Positions 43,225-52,323 of a stretch of DNA of 64,000 nucleotides are shown here, piece after piece. Positions within the stretch are counted from its first letter, which is position 1. Each line of letters opens with the position of its first letter. The translations under genes were made by a program, and so were the position numbers. Source of the DNA: JBIOJM01 sp044450785 (GTDB lineage Bacteria > Planctomycetota > Planctomycetia > Isosphaerales > Isosphaeraceae); the NCBI GenBank assembly GCA_044450785.1, contig JBIOJM010000004.1, positions 9,926-73,925 on the forward strand, written 5' to 3'. The notes below the pieces were generated by a model that worked only from the letters and a program-made list of their open reading frames with translations, did no database searches and had not been told where the DNA came from.

Positions 43225-43457
43225 GCCATCAACGCGGTGATCTCCTCGCAGTGGTCAAAATAGTAACTCAGCGCGTGGAACACCTGGGCCTCGGTCAGTC
43301 CCAGGGCTTCGGCGATCTCCGGAATCGTTTCCCCATGCAGATGAAGGGTCGCGACATGGCGAACAGTAACGCGGAGACCGTCCACGACCGGCTCCCCGCC
43401 GCATACGCCCTCAAGTCGGACAATGTGCGGATGTTCGGTCCTGACGGCATTGGGCAT
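43185..43457 (-). CDS. DUF433 family protein
   Basis: 90 aa, ATG 43457 preceded by GAGGT. The DUF433 core is complete: HIVRLEGVCGGEPVVDGLRVTVRHVATLHLHGETIPEIAEALGLTEAQVFHALSYYFDH, a winged-helix-like fold often found as an antitoxin next to a PIN-like (DUF5615) toxin. No toxin gene is adjacent here, so it may be an orphan. Confidence 0.8.
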   Translation of the reverse strand: MPNAVRTEHPHIVRLEGVCGGEPVVDGLRVTVRHVATLHLHGETIPEIAEALGLTEAQVFHALSYYFDHCEEITALMAQEEQAHAEFSGP

Positions 43458-43548
43458 CTCAGACCTCTTCGATCAGAGAGCACGCACTCATGACAATTGT
43501 ATCCGCTCAGCCTGGGAACGGTCCAGACACGCAGCGGCGGCTTCAGAC

Positions 43549-43620
43549 GGCCTCGCCACCAACGGCACCGATATCTGGATCGTCGATGCCAGGCAAGACA
43601 AGGTGTTCAAGTACACCAGG
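43549..43620 (+). pseudogene. Scrap of a planctomycete exported-protein gene
   Basis: The frame encodes GLATNGTDIWIVDARQDKVFKYTR, a repeated motif of large planctomycete secreted proteins. It is bounded at once by an unrelated gene scrap at 43621, so it is a fragment left by rearrangement. Confidence 0.4.
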
Positions 43621-43622
43621 AT

Positions 43623-43880
43623 TCTCTGGGATGATGGCCTAGCAGGCACCGGTGTTGCTGCTCCTGAGCCTGACGGTAGAATCAATGCGATTATTCGAGG
43701 CGAGGAGGCGCCCATCTGTCAGAGAGCGCACGCAGTTTCCCGCGCGGCCAGTATGTCCTTCCAAGGCGCGGAGGTTACGAACGCTGGTCATCGCCCATAT
43801 CTCATCACACCGCCGCCCCCCTAACTGAAACGGTTGCGGCCCGCCGATTCAAAAGCGACGCAAGACACGCTTCCAAGTTG
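43623..43880 (-). pseudogene. Decayed partial copy of the neighbouring WD40 gene
   Basis: About 250 bp align by eye with 46370-46620, inside the WD40 part of the Roc-TIR gene, with shared stretches such as gagcctgacggtagaatc, ggctggtcat and gattcaaaagcgacgcaa. Identity is roughly three quarters to four fifths, with indels. Same orientation as the intact gene. It is a relic of a duplicated or earlier homologous gene. Confidence 0.75.
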
Positions 43881-44062
43881 GCCCGCTAGCAGGATTTCCG
43901 GCTGACGTCAACCGTCTCGCGTCTCGGCGGATCGGCCAGGCATCGCCCCGATGGAGCCATAACCGACTCGGTGATCGCTTGGCGACAGAGCGAGCTCGAT
44001 GGCAGACGAAGGATGCGGCACATCTCCTCGTAGCTCAACAGACTGGTTAACCTTTGCGACGA
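43881..44062. other. Short spacer downstream of the Roc-TIR gene
   Basis: No gene or terminator recognised. The sequence is likely debris of the same rearrangements. Confidence 0.4.
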
Positions 44063-47000
44063 TCAAACCTTCAAGCCACGCATTGATTCGCGCAACTCGA
44101 TGGCGACCGGATCCCGGGGCTGAATTTCGTAAAGGCTCAAGATGAGATCGAGAGCTGTGTCGAAATACGCTTCACTCCGGCGGAAATCGCCGTAAACCCG
44201 GCCGTGGAGAAAGTGGGGAAAGGCCGATTCCTCGGTTCCTTCCAGCAAAACCGGCAGCACGCTCTCCTTCCGCGCCTCGGTTCCAATCATGCGCTTGCCG
44301 ATCAGGTCTCCTTCCGCGGCCGAAACGTAGCCGCGCATCGGCTCCCTGTTCTCGTACTTGGTCTGATAAAGTGGCGTCCCCACGACGATCACGCGGCCAC
44401 ATTTGCCGACTCGCTCCACGAACCTCGGCACGCTGGCACCGATCCGCGCGTTCTCCCAACGGTCGAGCACGACGGTGATGCCGGCCTTGAGCAAATCCGT
44501 CGCCAGTGATTTCTCCACCCACCGTTCCTGCTCAGGATTGCCCCAGGCGTAGCTGATGAAGCAATCCGGCGGAGTGGTCTTCTGTTCCGTCACATAAGTC
44601 TTCAGTCGGAACAGCATTTGTTCGAAACGCGACCGCTGGTCCGCCGCGCGACGGTCTGCTTCGACCTCCGCGGCCTGTTGCTTGGTGAGCTGGATCGGCT
44701 TGTCGAATTTCGGGAGCACGATCTTCTCGGCGCATTCGTTGCAGAAGGCGAATTGAGCGCCGACCGACAGTCGCTTGCGAACGACCGCGCGGTCGAGGGG
44801 GTGTCCCTTCGAGCAGGCCACCGGCTCGAACCGCTGCACGGTCAGGTTACGTCGGGCGAGGAAACTCTCGAATAGACTTTGGAAGAGCATCCGAATCGGT
44901 GCGTCCGCGTTCGTGCCAAAATACAGGACGAAGTCCAGCTCGCCATCCCGCTCCGCCTCCAGCCGGAAGCCGCACACGAGGCCATTGCCCACCTCGTAGC
45001 GAGCGTGGTTCCGCCACTGGTTCGTGCGGGTGAAGGTGTGGGTGTAGCCCAGCAACACAACCAGCGAAGCATACACGTTTTCCACTGCGCCGCTGACGGT
45101 GTAGGCGATGCCGTCCTCCACCTGAGTCGCGTCTTCTTCCAGCGGCCTCTTCAGATTGATGAGTTCCGGAAAGACGAGGTAGGCGCGGGTGTTCAGCGGG
45201 TCGGTTTCCCGGAAGCAGATGTTGTGCTCGAGGAACAGGACCGCCGCGGAATCCAGCAGGATGTCCCGCTCGATGACGGCGAGCTTCTCGAGCTCAGGAA
45301 ACGTATATCCGCCCGATAACAGCCGCTGCTCCTCGAGCGAGCCGAGTCCCTTTGGATTTCGCCGCGCCTCCAGCACGAATGACGCCGCCAGGTTGTTGAG
45401 TAGCTCCGGCGCGAGCAGGATCCGCGGCTCACCGCGCGAGGTATTCAACCACGACACATAGCCATGGTTGGCGAGGTGGCCGGCGGCCGTCAGCATTTCC
45501 GCGTCGGTGAACTTCCACTTGGCATCGGTTTTTTCGAGGCGTCTACGCAATTCGGGCGGCGTGAGAATCACCTTGCGACGACGGCGGTTTTCCTTCAGGT
45601 CGAGGACGTGGTCCTTGATCCGTTTGAACGTCTCGGTCGTGACGGTTGCCGGTTTGTCATCCCATGGGATCAGCGCCTGCATTCGCTGGATGAGCTCCTC
45701 GACGCCCTCGCCTTCCTTGGCACTGGTCGTGAGGTAGCCGGCGAGTCCGCGCGTCTTGCAGTAGGCTTCGATTTCATCCTGGGTCAACCGGGCGGTGCCC
45801 CGGTCGGAACGAGCGGCCACCAGGATCGCGGGAGTCCTGCGTTCTGGTGATCGCTGACGGTCCGCGGCCGAAACTCCGACTAGCAGTTGCTTCAGCCAGA
45901 ACTCGACTCCATGGAGCGGATCGTCATCGCGCGTGGGGTCGAAGAGTACGAGGGCCAGGTCAGCGTCGTCGAGAAACAACGCGTGGATGAGCCGGTAATC
46001 GGGCTGCCCGGCGAGGTCCCACAGAACGGCCTCGCACTGCGCGCCGTCGCTTCGCTTCTGGCAGAGCTGGTTGAGGAGCCAGAACTGCTGGCCGTGGGTT
46101 GAGGCGTGCTCCTTGAACTCGCCATGCGCCAATCGCCAGCCGAGCCCCGTCTTGCCAACGCCGGAGTCGCCCACCAGCACCACCTTGGCACTGGTGTAGG
46201 TGACGCTCGGCGCGGCGGGCTGTCCGAGCAGGACGGCGAGGTCCAGCTCCCAGATGTGGATGACGCGGTCCCGATCGTCTATCGGCGTGCCGGGATCCGA
46301 ACCGACCGTGGCGAGCAAGGGCAGGCGCGGATGGAAGGCGAGGCCGGGGACAAACGCCCTTCCAGCGTCCTCTGGGATGATGGCCAGGCAGGCACCTGTG
46401 TTGCTGCTCCAGAGCCTGACGGTAGAATCCTCGCCGCTCTTTGAGGCGAGAAGGCGCCCATCGGCCAGAGAGTGCACGCAATTTACTGCGGAGCCAGTAT
46501 GTCCTTCCAGGGTGCGGAGCTGACGAAGGCTGGTCATATCCCAAATCGCAATCCCACCGCCGAAACCGCAACCGAAAAGTTTGCGGCCGGCTGAATCAAA
46601 AGCGACGCAAAGCAAGTTTCTACCCACCGACGGCACCGAGTTGGGGAAGATCGCCCGACCGCCGTGATCGCGGTCATAGGCTTTCAACGACAGTCTGATG
46701 GTTTGCTCATGTTGGCCTACCAGCGTGTGCAACAGCCGCCCGCTTGCCGCCGCCCATAGCCGGACTCTCCCGTCACGATCTCCGCTGGCCAAGTTGCCGC
46801 CCACCGGATCGAAGGCGACGCTACTGACAGCATCTTTGGGCCCTTCCATAGTGCGCAGCAATCGCCCGCTGGCCGTCTTCCACAGCTTGACAGTTGCATC
46901 CCGACTCCCACTGGCCAGGTTGCGTCCCCGCGGATCAAACGCGACATTCCAGACCTGATCCGTGTGCCCTACAAGCGTGCGAAGGCACTCGCCCGTCTCG

Positions 47001-47317
47001 GCATCCCACAGCTTGACCGTCTTGTCCACACTCCCGCTGGCCAGGTTGCGTCCCCGCGGATCAAACGCGACACTCCAGACCTGATCCGTGTGCCCTACGA
47101 GCGTGCGCAAGCACTCGCCGGTCCCGACATCCCACAGCCGGATGGTCTTGTCCCACGACGGCGACGCCAACATCCGCCCGTCCGGCGACCACGCGATGCG
47201 CCCAATTGTGTCCGTGTGCCCGCGCAGCGTGCGCACGAGCTTCACGCCCCGGGGCAGCTCGGGCGGAGCCGCTTCCTTCGATTGAGCCGATTGTCTTTTC
47301 CGCCTTTTCTGTGCCAA
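44063..47317 (-). CDS. WD40-Roc-COR-TIR/SEFIR multidomain protein
   Basis: 1084 aa from TTG 47317 (GAGG 8 nt upstream; no ATG alternative nearby). Residues ~27-360: seven or so WD40 repeats (LRGHTDTIGRIAWSPDGRMLAS; DKTIRLWD). Residues ~377-550: Roc/Ras-like GTPase with P-loop GDSGVGKT at 383-390, WDLAGQPDY at 433-441, ARSD at 502-505 as an atypical G4, and TSAKEGEG. Residues ~560-830: COR-like winged-helix region. Residues 835-862: C-x-x-GH...CNEC, a possible zinc site. Residues ~917-1060: TIR/SEFIR (DCFISYAWG; VIVVGTPLYQTKYE). Starts 24 bp after an ABC exporter gene, same strand. Architecture suggests a sensor-switch-effector protein; defence role is inferred. Confidence 0.8.
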   Translation of the reverse strand: MAQKRRKRQSAQSKEAAPPELPRGVKLVRTLRGHTDTIGRIAWSPDGRMLASPSWDKTIRLWDVGTGECLRTLVGHTDQVWSVAFDPRGRNLASGSVDKTVKLWDAETGECLRTLVGHTDQVWNVAFDPRGRNLASGSRDATVKLWKTASGRLLRTMEGPKDAVSSVAFDPVGGNLASGDRDGRVRLWAAASGRLLHTLVGQHEQTIRLSLKAYDRDHGGRAIFPNSVPSVGRNLLCVAFDSAGRKLFGCGFGGGIAIWDMTSLRQLRTLEGHTGSAVNCVHSLADGRLLASKSGEDSTVRLWSSNTGACLAIIPEDAGRAFVPGLAFHPRLPLLATVGSDPGTPIDDRDRVIHIWELDLAVLLGQPAAPSVTYTSAKVVLVGDSGVGKTGLGWRLAHGEFKEHASTHGQQFWLLNQLCQKRSDGAQCEAVLWDLAGQPDYRLIHALFLDDADLALVLFDPTRDDDPLHGVEFWLKQLLVGVSAADRQRSPERRTPAILVAARSDRGTARLTQDEIEAYCKTRGLAGYLTTSAKEGEGVEELIQRMQALIPWDDKPATVTTETFKRIKDHVLDLKENRRRRKVILTPPELRRRLEKTDAKWKFTDAEMLTAAGHLANHGYVSWLNTSRGEPRILLAPELLNNLAASFVLEARRNPKGLGSLEEQRLLSGGYTFPELEKLAVIERDILLDSAAVLFLEHNICFRETDPLNTRAYLVFPELINLKRPLEEDATQVEDGIAYTVSGAVENVYASLVVLLGYTHTFTRTNQWRNHARYEVGNGLVCGFRLEAERDGELDFVLYFGTNADAPIRMLFQSLFESFLARRNLTVQRFEPVACSKGHPLDRAVVRKRLSVGAQFAFCNECAEKIVLPKFDKPIQLTKQQAAEVEADRRAADQRSRFEQMLFRLKTYVTEQKTTPPDCFISYAWGNPEQERWVEKSLATDLLKAGITVVLDRWENARIGASVPRFVERVGKCGRVIVVGTPLYQTKYENREPMRGYVSAAEGDLIGKRMIGTEARKESVLPVLLEGTEESAFPHFLHGRVYGDFRRSEAYFDTALDLILSLYEIQPRDPVAIELRESMRGLKV

Positions 47318-47341
47318 AGTTTCGACCTCGACCGGATGGCA

Positions 47342-49141
47342 CTAACGGTACGCCGCCGCCTGGATTCCGTAGAGCTCCGCGTACTGGCCGCCCTTCGCCA
47401 CGAGCTCCTCGTGGCCGCCCACCTCGACCACGCGGGAGCCGTCGAGCACGACGATGAGATCGGCCATCCTTACGGTGCTGAAGCGATGCGACACGAGGAT
47501 CGTGATCCGGTCGGCGGCACCATTCGATTTCCCGCCGCGCGCGGCCGCCGCATAGCGCTCGAAGAGCGCGTGCTCGGTCTCGGCGTCCAGCGCCGCCGTT
47601 GGCTCATCCAGCACCAGGAGCAGCGGATGATCGCGCATGAAGCCGCGTGCCAGGGCGAGCTTCTGCCACTGGCCGAAGCTGACCTCCACGCCATCGGGCC
47701 ACGTCGGGCCGAGCTGCGTCTCGAGCCCGTCCGACAGCTTGGCAATCACATCGTCGGCGCTCGCGCGGTCGACGGCCGCAACGACTGCCGGCTCATCGTC
47801 CAGGCGGGGAAGGTCCCCAACACCAACCGTATGGCGCGCCCGGAACTCGAACCGGAAGAAATCCTGAAACGCGCCGGCGATCCGCAACCGCCAGAGATCG
47901 GCGGGCATACGCGCGAGGTCCAGTCCGTCCACGAGGATGCGACCGCTCGTCGGCCGGTAGAGCCGGCACAAGAGCTTCACGAGCGTGGTCTTGCCGGCGC
48001 CGTTTTCACCCACAATGGCCACCACGGAGCCGGACTTGAGATCGAGGCAGACATCCTCGAGCACGCGGCGCTCCGTGCCGGGATAGGCGAAGGACACGTG
48101 ATCGAAGCGAATCCCCGCAGAGAGCCGCTCCGGCACCGGCACGTCGCAGTGCTCGATCAGTGCGGCCGCGTAGTCCTCGAGCCAGGCCAGGCGCCTCGAG
48201 CCGTCGAGCCAGATCCCACGCAGGAACCCGATCTCGCCCACCGTGGCGCCGATGTACGCCGACAGCCGCGAGCCGGCCGCCAGCACCAGCAGCACGTTGC
48301 CCGGTGTTGCATGGATCCAGAGCGAGACGAACGCCACGGCGCCGACGAACCCGGCGCCGAAGACCGCCCACGCCAGCGTGTTCCAACCGGCACTCCCCCA
48401 CCGCGCCGCGGCCACCGGCCCGTACCAGCGTTCCCACGCGGCGCGGCGCTCGCTCACCAGACGATCGCCGATACCGGTCACGCGCACCTCCTTGCCGGGC
48501 GGGGCCGTGGTGGCCGTCACGAACAGGTGGCGCGCCAGCCGGTTCGCCGGTGCGGCCTGTTCTTGGGTAGCGCGCTCCACACCCGGTCGCCACGCGGCGG
48601 TAAGCACGGTCGGCAACGCAAACGCGGCGAGCAGCGCGAGCGCCGGGTGGATCGACATCAAGAGCGCCACGGTCACGCCCAGTCGCAGGATCCACCCGCA
48701 TGTGGAGAATAGAGACATGTACATGTGGTCGAGAACGAACACCTGGTCGCGCAGCATCGCAAGCCGGTTCACGTATTCCAGGCGCTCGTGGTGCTCGATC
48801 GTGGCCACCGACGCCTGCAAGCGGGCCACATGCGATTCGAGGGCGATCGTTAATCGTTCGCGAAACCGTCGCTGGGTGCGATCGCTGACCACGCGCAGGA
48901 ACCAGGTTGCCGTGGCCGAGAGGCCCAAGCCCACGGCCGAGGCCACCACGAGCCGGCGGTCGCGAGCCAGCACCCCGTCCGCGAGCAGCTTGAGCCAGAG
49001 CGCCAGGAGCGCGTCTGGTAACGCCGACAGCAGCGACAGACCGAACGCCACCACCAAGAACAGCGGCTCGGCCTCGTAGGCGCGCTTGAGCGCGCGCCAC
49101 ATGGCGGGCAGCGCGGGCGGCATATCGTCACGCGAGGACAT
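47342..49141 (-). CDS. ABC exporter half-transporter (second subunit)
   Basis: 599 aa from ATG 49141, overlapping the end of the upstream ABC gene by 14 nt. An N-terminal membrane domain of about six helices (FLVVAFGLSLLSALPDALLALWL) precedes an ATPase with Walker A GENGAGKTT and Walker B LLLVLDEPTAALD. The signature motif is degenerate (VSFGQWQ instead of LSGGQ). With the intact partner this suggests a heterodimeric exporter with one consensus and one degenerate site. Substrate unknown. Confidence 0.85.
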   Translation of the reverse strand: MSSRDDMPPALPAMWRALKRAYEAEPLFLVVAFGLSLLSALPDALLALWLKLLADGVLARDRRLVVASAVGLGLSATATWFLRVVSDRTQRRFRERLTIALESHVARLQASVATIEHHERLEYVNRLAMLRDQVFVLDHMYMSLFSTCGWILRLGVTVALLMSIHPALALLAAFALPTVLTAAWRPGVERATQEQAAPANRLARHLFVTATTAPPGKEVRVTGIGDRLVSERRAAWERWYGPVAAARWGSAGWNTLAWAVFGAGFVGAVAFVSLWIHATPGNVLLVLAAGSRLSAYIGATVGEIGFLRGIWLDGSRRLAWLEDYAAALIEHCDVPVPERLSAGIRFDHVSFAYPGTERRVLEDVCLDLKSGSVVAIVGENGAGKTTLVKLLCRLYRPTSGRILVDGLDLARMPADLWRLRIAGAFQDFFRFEFRARHTVGVGDLPRLDDEPAVVAAVDRASADDVIAKLSDGLETQLGPTWPDGVEVSFGQWQKLALARGFMRDHPLLLVLDEPTAALDAETEHALFERYAAAARGGKSNGAADRITILVSHRFSTVRMADLIVVLDGSRVVEVGGHEELVAKGGQYAELYGIQAAAYR

Positions 49142-50933
49142 CGTAGTCCACCCCTTCCTCCGGGTCGCCGTCGGCAACGAACCGCGATGCTTGCAGGTCG
49201 AACATGGTGCGGTAGCGGCCGCCGGCGGCCATCAGCTCCGCGTGCGTGCCGAGCTCGACCACGCGGCCATGCTCGAGCACGCAGATTCGCTCGGCATGCC
49301 GCACGGTCGAGAACCGATGCGAGATGAGGATCGTCGTGGTCTGGCGCGTGGCGGTGAGGATGCGGTCGAAGATCTCGGCCTCGCCGCGCACGTCGAGCTG
49401 CGCGGTCGGCTCATCGAGCAGCACGACACCCGCGCCCAGTCGCACGGCGCACAAGGCGCGGGCGAGCGCCACCCGTTGCCACTGTCCGCCGGAAAGCTCG
49501 GTGCCGCCCTCATAGCCGCGCGCGAGCACGGTGTCGAGATCAGCGAGCCCTGCCGCGCCCGCATCGACCAAGGCGTCGCGGATGACGTCGTCCGGCGCGC
49601 CGGCGGGTGCCACGTTATCGCGGAGCGGCAGCTCGAATCGGATGAAGTCCTGGAACACCGCCGCCACCCGCGACCGCCAGGCAGCGAGGTCGAGCTCGCG
49701 GAGGTCGACGCCGTCGACCTCGATGGCGCCGGCCTGGAGGTCGTAGAGCCGGCAGAGGAGCTTGGCCAGCGTGGTCTTGCCGGCGCCGTTGGAGCCGACG
49801 ATGGCGAGCGACGACCCGGCCGGAATCGTGAGATCGAAACCGTCGAGCACCGGCTCGCCCGCTGACGGGTAAGCAAAGGTGACGTTGCGAAAGCGGATCT
49901 CTCGCGCCGGCATGCCGGCGGCTGCCCGGGTGCCGCGGACCAGCGAACCGGCGGGTTCCATCGCGTCCTCGAGGCGGAGCGTTGCAGCGACGGTTGCGGC
50001 GGCACTATCGAGCGCCCACGACCACCCGCCGAAGGCGATCAAGCTGGTCGTGATGGCCGCGCTCGCGTAGGTGACGACCCGATCGAGTGCGAGTGCGCCG
50101 TCGGCCGCGGCGCTGGCCATCGACCAGAACACCACGATGTTGGCGGCAAGCACCAGCAGCAGACTCCAGACCAACGGCCGCTCGCGCAGCCGGGTGGCCC
50201 GCCATCGCAGCTCGAACAGGCGCCTGCGGCGTGATCGGAATCGCTCAACAGTCCAATCCGCGAGCCCGAAAAGGCGCAGCTCCTTGGCGGCGAGTGGTTC
50301 GACCGCAAGGCGATAGGCGTAGTCGGCGTGGCGCTGGGCTTCGCGGACTTCCTCGGTATTTCGGTCGCGCCACACGGCGGCTTCGCGCAACAGCCAGTGC
50401 GTGGCGAGCCACGCGCCGGCGAGCAGCAGCGGCGCCCACCACGCGTAACCGGCGAGCACGGCGGCGGAGGCGAGGCCCGCCACCATCTCCACCAGCCCGG
50501 CGCCGATGAAGTCCATGGAGATGAACATGGGCGGGCCGGTGATGCCGAGGTCGAAGTCCCGCGCCATCGTGAGGTCGCTCGTGAGCGTTGGATTCTCGAG
50601 ATGGCCCATCCCCGGCGGCTGCACGCAAGCGACGGTGAGCCGGTCATAGAGCCATGCCGCGGCCCGGCTTCCAAGATTGGCGCCGATGGCCCGATGAATG
50701 GGCGAGAGCACCTGGAGCGGCACGAACACGGCCCCCACCAGCACCAGCGGTAGCGCGAGGTCGTCACCCCGCTGCACCGCGCCCACGAGCGTGCCGATGG
50801 CGATGGCAAAGAGCGCAGGCAAGATCCCGCGCATCACGAGCACAGCCCACCAGGCCACCGCAAGGGTGCGGTCCGCTTGCGGCAGGATTCCGAAGAACTT
50901 CCACTCGTTGCGCGCGCGAAGGCGTTCGATCAT
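49128..50933 (-). CDS. ABC exporter half-transporter (first subunit)
   Basis: 601 aa from ATG 50933 with GGAG 8 nt upstream on this strand. Membrane domain with WWAVLVMRGILPALFAIAIGTLVGA, then an ATPase with GSNGAGKTT, a full signature ELSGGQWQRVALARAL, and VVLLDEPTAQLD. Together with the next gene it forms a likely heterodimeric exporter. Such SGGQWQ-type pairs occur in peptide or bacteriocin clusters; no precursor peptide or modification gene is visible here. First gene of the leftward operon that ends with the Roc-TIR gene. Confidence 0.87.
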   Translation of the reverse strand: MIERLRARNEWKFFGILPQADRTLAVAWWAVLVMRGILPALFAIAIGTLVGAVQRGDDLALPLVLVGAVFVPLQVLSPIHRAIGANLGSRAAAWLYDRLTVACVQPPGMGHLENPTLTSDLTMARDFDLGITGPPMFISMDFIGAGLVEMVAGLASAAVLAGYAWWAPLLLAGAWLATHWLLREAAVWRDRNTEEVREAQRHADYAYRLAVEPLAAKELRLFGLADWTVERFRSRRRRLFELRWRATRLRERPLVWSLLLVLAANIVVFWSMASAAADGALALDRVVTYASAAITTSLIAFGGWSWALDSAAATVAATLRLEDAMEPAGSLVRGTRAAAGMPAREIRFRNVTFAYPSAGEPVLDGFDLTIPAGSSLAIVGSNGAGKTTLAKLLCRLYDLQAGAIEVDGVDLRELDLAAWRSRVAAVFQDFIRFELPLRDNVAPAGAPDDVIRDALVDAGAAGLADLDTVLARGYEGGTELSGGQWQRVALARALCAVRLGAGVVLLDEPTAQLDVRGEAEIFDRILTATRQTTTILISHRFSTVRHAERICVLEHGRVVELGTHAELMAAGGRYRTMFDLQASRFVADGDPEEGVDYDVLA

Positions 50934-51146
50934 CGGTACAGCTCCCCCTCTGGCCCCGACACAATACTCGCCCTGGAGCGATTTTGCGAGAACCAGGCTG
51001 CCGCCCCTTGAACCATGCTCCTTTTTACGGATCTCAACCGCGAAGAACACAAAAATCACATAGAAAACCAAGGACGAAAAAGGAGACTTCTCGCTGATCA
51101 CCACCTGGTTTGGCGGAGCGAAACCGCGATCACCAGGCGGTTCGCG
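50934..51146. other. Upstream region of the ABC/Roc-TIR operon
   Basis: Should hold the operon promoter. An AT-richer stretch at 51010-51070 stands out against the GC-rich background. No gene seen. Confidence 0.4.
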
Positions 51147-51287
51147 CCCTCACCCCATCCCTCTCCCCACAAAAGGGGCGAGGGCGACCGGTCTTCTCCT
51201 TCGCGTCGTAAGGTGAAAATGCCGTCGGCCTTTCATCTTTACCACCTCGCCCCCACGGGGAGAGGTCGGCCGAAGGCCGGGTGAGGG
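51147..51287. repeat. Dispersed-type palindromic element (ccctcacccc ... gggtgaggg)
   Basis: Left arm ccctcacccc at 51147-51156 with ctctcccc at 51161-51168; right arm ggggagag at 51257-51264 with gggtgaggg at 51279-51287. The arms frame about 90 bp. This arrangement is familiar as a dispersed non-coding repeat in many high-GC bacterial genomes; whether it is repeated here cannot be seen from one window. Confidence 0.65.
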
Positions 51288-51374
51288 GGTCCGCGCGGTA
51301 GCGTTCGGCGAGGAGTCTCCGAAAAAGGGGCCTGTAAGCGTTCACAGGATGATCGGTCCTCGAGAGCGGATCGG

Positions 51375-51835
51375 TCAGCGGGGAACGTCACTGTACCAAC
51401 CGCGCCATGCAGATTGGCGGCGGCGGAAGAGCGTGATGTAAAGCGGGTTGGTCTTGATCAGCGTCCGCAAAGTCGGCCATTGATCATACCGCCTGCATGA
51501 GGGGACAACCCGGACATCACCTGCACGATTCGGCTCAACAGTATTTCCGGGACGAGGGTGTCAGCGTCCAGAAAGATGAGTAGGCCGCCGGACGCGGCAC
51601 CCGCCCCGGCGTTGCGGACCCGCGCGATGTTGTGCTCGGGGACCGGGATGACCCTCGTGCCAGCGGCGAGGGCGATTTCGGCGGTCCGATCCGAGCTGGC
51701 ATTATCGACCACGATGATCTCAACGTCCCGATCGGGAACGGCTTCGAGATGTTCCTCGGCCCGGTGGAGGTGCTCCAAAGTCTGAGGGAGGTATCGCTCT
51801 TCGTTGAAGGCCGGGATGATCACCGAGATCGTCAT
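51375..51835 (-). pseudogene. Glycosyltransferase family 2, internally deleted
   Basis: ATG 51835 begins MTISVIIPAFNEERYLPQTL, followed by DVEIIVVDNASSDRTAEIA and LLIFLDADTLVP, the standard GT-A donor site with DxD. After about residue 108 the frame reaches a stop near 51458. In a shifted frame, 51375-51465 encodes TLIKTNPLYITLFRRRQSAWRGWYSDVPR, a typical C-terminus of this group. The middle ~100 residues are lost, so the enzyme is not functional. Confidence 0.7.
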
Positions 51836-51970
51836 TCGACGGATTTCCGATCCGTATTTGCTGTGAGCCGCGCTAAGTTATCTCAAGGATGAGCACACCG
51901 AAAGGATTCTCGAGGGAATAAGTCCCATCGAAAATAAGTCGCACGTCGTTGAGCACTCTCTCAAGGCCGA
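51836..51970. other. Spacer upstream of the GT2 relic
   Basis: No gene or clear motif. Confidence 0.4.
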
Positions 51971-52261
51971 GTTTTGAAGTTGCGCTTTTGGGATTTCGCC
52001 CCGAAGGGGCCGTACATATCAGCCCAGGGCAACGCCCTGGGAACAGTCAAGCGACACGAATCAGCAAAGCCCTGAAAGGGCGGAACAAGGACAGGCTCCC
52101 TGCCTCAATGGAAAATGAAGAGCGGTACCGCCTGGATTGAACACAATGTTCCGCCCTTTTAGGGCACGGGTCATCACGTTTTCCATATCCCAGGGCGTTG
52201 CCCTGGGCTGACATGTCGCTGCCCCTTCGGGGCGAACTCAAAAAAAGCGCGGCTTCAAAAA
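51971..52261. repeat. ~290-bp imperfect inverted-repeat element
   Basis: Two arms of about 115 bp match in opposite orientation: ttttgaag...gatttcgccccgaagggg (51973-52010) pairs with ccccttcggggcgaact...cttcaaaa (52222-52260); cagcccagggcaacgccctggg pairs with cccagggcgttgccctgggctg; ccctgaaagggcggaaca pairs with tgttccgcccttttaggg. The arms surround a ~60-bp loop. Both arms contain smaller hairpins. It resembles a MITE or a long structured RNA element. Confidence 0.75.
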
Positions 52262-52323
52262 GGCCGAGCAGGGCCATATACGGGGCATTATGCCTTCGAG
52301 CGGTATGCGTATCCGACGGGCGT

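Noticed and set aside
46964..48712. Long plus-strand open frame opposite the Roc-TIR and ABC genes
   Set aside because: Antisense to strongly supported genes; the translation is His/Arg/Pro-rich and has no family pattern.
47342..50933. Bacteriocin or lantibiotic cluster around the ABC pair
   Set aside because: No precursor peptide, peptidase domain or modification enzyme is visible nearby.
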